Shown: positions 14,413 to 15,849 of the stretch, in pieces
Layout of the letters: every line of letters begins with the position of its first letter
Numbering within the stretch: position 1 is the stretch's first letter
Source: JBCCZC01 sp039188505
Lineage (GTDB): Bacteria; Pseudomonadota; Gammaproteobacteria; Xanthomonadales; SZUA-38
NCBI GenBank assembly: GCA_039188505.1
Contig: JBCCZC010000090.1
Span: forward strand, 1-15,849
Length of the DNA stretch: 15,849 bases
Reading direction: 5' to 3'
Notes under the pieces: model-generated
What the model was told of the DNA's origin: nothing
What the model saw: the letters and a program-made list of their open reading frames with translations, nothing else
Database searches by the model: none
Program-made: the position numbers and the translations under genes

Positions 14413-15144
14413 ATGGACGCCTATCGTCGAACGCACCGATGGATGATCTTCGTCTTCGTGCTGATGCAGCTCGGCATCTTCATGGATTATTGGCCGACGT
14501 TCACCAAAGAGGCCTGGTCCGTCCATGTGCACTACTGGAACGGGACGGCCTGGTATCTCTACCTGATTGTTCAGCCCTACCTCGCCACGCACGGTCGCAT
14601 GGAGGCGCATCGCACCAACGGCATCATCGGCATCTTTCTGGCAGGGGGCATGGCGATCACGGCCCTGAGCATGCTGCCGCGCGACATCAACTACACGGAG
14701 CTGGCGGCCAGCCAGCCCGAGCGCTTCGGGCCCTTCGAACCTTGGTTCTTCTTCGGCGTGATGGCGGGGGAGATCGTGCTGGTCACGGCATTCGCCTTCG
14801 CAGTGGTCATGAGCATTCTCAAGCGCCGGTCACTCGAGGACCACGCCTGGTGGCTGATCTCGACGGTCTTCCTCATCTTGATGCCTGCACTCGGAAGGGG
14901 TATCCAGAACGCGTGGCTCGGAGTGAATGCCGACGACTGGCCGGACGTGACCATCATGCCGCCCATCTATGTCGCCCAGGCGGTCATCATCGGATTGACG
15001 CTGCTGGTGGCGCGGCGCTTCGGCGCTCTTCGGCATCCCGCGACCTGGGTCGCCGTGGGGGCCAACCTCTTCATCGTGTTCATGGAGCCGATCGGGCGTT
15101 CGCCCTCGGTGCAGGAGTTTCTGGTGGCGGTGTTTCGGCGCTGA
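14413..15144 (+). CDS. Multi-pass membrane protein of unknown function with conserved-looking histidines
   Basis: 243 residues with about seven hydrophobic segments: roughly 10-26, 46-60, 68-88, 109-135, 143-162, 179-201 and 210-227. Histidines cluster near membrane edges: His38 and His40 (SVHVHYW), His60 and His66 (YLATHGRMEAHRTNG), and His144. The pattern 'HvHyW...QpyLatHgrm.aHR..G' recalls DUF2306-like bacterial membrane proteins, where such histidines might bind haem or metal, but I cannot assign a family firmly. The ATG at 14413 has GGGGA eight bases upstream, and the upstream extension of the frame is low-quality. It is divergent from the glutaredoxin-DinB gene, which may hint at a shared redox role. 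Confidence 0.85.
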   Translation: MDAYRRTHRWMIFVFVLMQLGIFMDYWPTFTKEAWSVHVHYWNGTAWYLYLIVQPYLATHGRMEAHRTNGIIGIFLAGGMAITALSMLPRDINYTELAASQPERFGPFEPWFFFGVMAGEIVLVTAFAFAVVMSILKRRSLEDHAWWLISTVFLILMPALGRGIQNAWLGVNADDWPDVTIMPPIYVAQAVIIGLTLLVARRFGALRHPATWVAVGANLFIVFMEPIGRSPSVQEFLVAVFRR

Positions 15145-15152
15145 GGTGGGGC

Positions 15153-15191
15153 GGCGCGCTTGACGCGCCTGCCCGTTCCTACCCGTTCCTA
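15153..15191. repeat. Short hairpin and tandem 10-base repeat before mntA
   Basis: GGCGCG-CTTGA-CGCGCC (15153-15169) follows the membrane-protein stop by eight bases; no U tract follows. Next, CCCGTTCCTA occurs twice head-to-tail at 15172-15181 and 15182-15191. The rest of the 106-base gap holds only the mntA promoter. Confidence 0.5.
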
Positions 15192-15215
15192 CGACAGGCA
15201 GAGTGTTCCCGACAT

Positions 15216-15244
15216 TTGGGTCGTCGCGCCAGTGAGGCTAACCT
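15216..15244 (+). promoter_or_regulatory. Possible promoter giving a leaderless mntA transcript
   Basis: TTGGGT (15216-15221), a 17-base spacer and TAACCT (15239-15244) put the expected start site about seven bases on, at the A of the mntA ATG (15251). No ribosome-binding site precedes that ATG, which agrees with a leaderless message. The hexamers are moderate. Confidence 0.4.
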
Positions 15245-15250
15245 ATCGGG

Positions 15251-15646
15251 ATGAACCGGCAGGCCATTATCGACGTACTCGTCAGTCACTTCGCGGAGGA
15301 CCGCGAGGTGGTCGCCGTGTATCTGTATGGCAGTGTGGCGAAGGGCAATGCAAGGGCCGGGAGCGACGTTGATGTCGGCGTCCTCTATCGCGCTCCGCCG
15401 CCCCGGACCCTCCTCGGGCAGCCATTCGAGGATCAGGATTCACTGACCGGTCGGCTCGAACGACCGGTGCAGCTGGTGGTGATGAACGACGCATCGCCCG
15501 ATCTCGTCCATCGCATCCTGCGGGACGGTATGCTGATTCTGGAAACCGATCGGCGCTTGCGAGTCGCCTTCGAGGTACAAGTCCGGAACGCCTACTACGA
15601 CCTGCTACCTGTGCTCCGGGAATACCGCGCCGGAGCCATTTCGTAA
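15251..15646 (+). CDS. mntA: MntA-type minimal nucleotidyltransferase antitoxin (HEPN/MNT system)
   Basis: 131 residues, normal for the family. The nucleotidyltransferase signature is present: YLYGSVAKG (Gly27, Ser28), then GSDVDVGV with Asp39 and Asp41, the GSx10DxD motif. The usual third acidic residue, in the strand 'RPVdLV', is Gln74 here (RPVQLVV). The end ILRDGMLILETDRRLRVAFE is standard for MntA. In HEPN/MNT systems, MntA silences the RNase HepT by adding AMP residues to it. The partner normally lies directly downstream, but only a few codons of a possible hepT remain before REP-like repeats. The enzyme may be an orphan antitoxin. The missing acid may be family variation or loss of activity; I cannot decide. 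Confidence 0.92.
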   Translation: MNRQAIIDVLVSHFAEDREVVAVYLYGSVAKGNARAGSDVDVGVLYRAPPPRTLLGQPFEDQDSLTGRLERPVQLVVMNDASPDLVHRILRDGMLILETDRRLRVAFEVQVRNAYYDLLPVLREYRAGAIS

Positions 15647-15665
15647 TGGATGAGGCGCTGATGTG

Positions 15666-15694
15666 CGGCGGCGCGACGCAGTGCGTCGCAAACG
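15666..15694. repeat. REP-like hairpin repeat, copy 1
   Basis: A 29-base unit: CGGCGGC followed by GCGACGC-AGT-GCGTCGC (perfect 7-base stem, 15673-15689) and AAACG. It matches copy 2 at 28 of 29 positions, differing only in the loop. This is typical of repetitive extragenic palindromes. Confidence 0.75.
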
Positions 15695-15724
15695 GGGTAG
15701 GGGTATTGCGAGTGGGAGACCCGG

Positions 15725-15745
15725 CCCGTCAGCGTAGCTGTCGGG
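15725..15745. repeat. Hairpin between the two REP-like copies
   Basis: CCCGTCAGC (15725-15733) and GCTGTCGGG (15737-15745) pair around GTA with one mismatch. It lies midway between the two repeat copies, so the three hairpins may form a single composite element. Confidence 0.5.
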
Positions 15746-15752
15746 CAGTGAC

Positions 15753-15781
15753 CGGCGGCGCGACGCTGTGCGTCGCAAACG
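15753..15781. repeat. REP-like hairpin repeat, copy 2
   Basis: Same 29-base unit in the same orientation, 87 bases after copy 1, with stem GCGACGC-TGT-GCGTCGC (15760-15776). The single change (A to T at 15767) lies in the loop. It ends seven bases before the stop codon of the minus-strand gene at 15788. Confidence 0.75.
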
Positions 15782-15787
15782 CCTTGG

Positions 15788-15849
15788 TTATTCCTCAGGT
15801 GCGATGGTGACTTCCAGGCCGGCGAGCAGGGGAGTGACGTCGATCTGGC
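15788..15849 (-). CDS. 3' end of an unidentified minus-strand gene
   Basis: The minus strand reads about 20 codons from the window edge to TAA (15790-15788), ending QIDVTPLLAGLEVTIAPEE. Third positions are mostly G or C, as in neighbouring genes, and alternating hydrophobic residues suggest a real protein end. This is too short to name. The rest lies outside the window. Confidence 0.5.
   Translation of the reverse strand, partial: QIDVTPLLAGLEVTIAPEE

Larger units (their letters stand above)
15646..15810 (+). pseudogene. Possible hepT remnant, truncated at its first codons by REP-like repeats
   Basis: An ATG overlaps the mntA stop (TAATG, 15644-15648), the normal coupling point of mntA-hepT. 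It opens Met-Asp-Glu-Ala-Leu-Met, as many HepT proteins do. From about 15664 the frame runs through the two hairpin repeats and reads as low-quality sequence (54 codons) ending at TGA 15808-15810, over the end of the minus-strand gene. No HEPN motif (RX4-6H) is present. Only five or six codons support the hepT reading, so this is tentative. Confidence 0.4.

Noticed and set aside
15666..15781. The two 29-base repeats as a minimal CRISPR array
   Set aside because: Only two copies 87 bases apart, the unit is a strong hairpin, the spacer holds its own hairpin, and no cas gene is present.

Overview
The window reads as chromosomal DNA of a GC-rich Gram-negative bacterium, most likely a gammaproteobacterium. 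The evidence is an outer-membrane TonB-dependent receptor, a SufE-type sulfur acceptor, a single-copy cysS, coding third positions rich in G/C, and dense packing with short gaps. The genus cannot be read from the sequence. No tRNA, rRNA, CRISPR array, transposase or integrase was seen, and no gene-free stretch exceeds 300 bases.

Left part (1-7025, all minus strand): the 5' part of a TonB-dependent receptor with a well-formed Pho box in front of it; a DUF937/YidB-like protein ending in an EF-hand-type loop; a 1400-residue class III cyclase with the layout of mammalian soluble adenylyl cyclase (two cyclase domains, an NTPase, helical repeats); and a short-chain dehydrogenase starting at TTG. 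Middle (7120-10613): cysS and sufE overlap by 4 bases on the plus strand. They are followed by a 103-base nested inverted repeat, then a TetR regulator divergent from a second short-chain dehydrogenase. Both divergent promoters carry a CAGG...CCTG palindrome between -35 and -10.

Right-centre (10680-13469): four tightly coupled plus-strand genes for unrecognised membrane-anchored proteins. The third is a chimera of the start of the fourth and the end of the second. It was produced by a tandem duplication with an exact 335-base period whose breakpoints carry the same 8-base word. This cassette is the strongest candidate here for something undescribed.

Right end (13480-15849): a glutaredoxin-DinB fusion on the minus strand, a divergent seven-helix membrane protein, and a MntA-type nucleotidyltransferase antitoxin. 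The HepT toxin gene that should follow mntA is missing. An ATG overlapping the mntA stop opens with a HepT-like start of a few codons and then runs straight into two copies of a 29-base REP-like hairpin repeat. The last 62 bases hold the end of a minus-strand gene.

The groups look functionally independent: phosphate-controlled uptake, cyclic AMP signalling, cysteine/Fe-S supply, a regulator-oxidoreductase pair, an unknown membrane cassette, and a decayed toxin-antitoxin locus.
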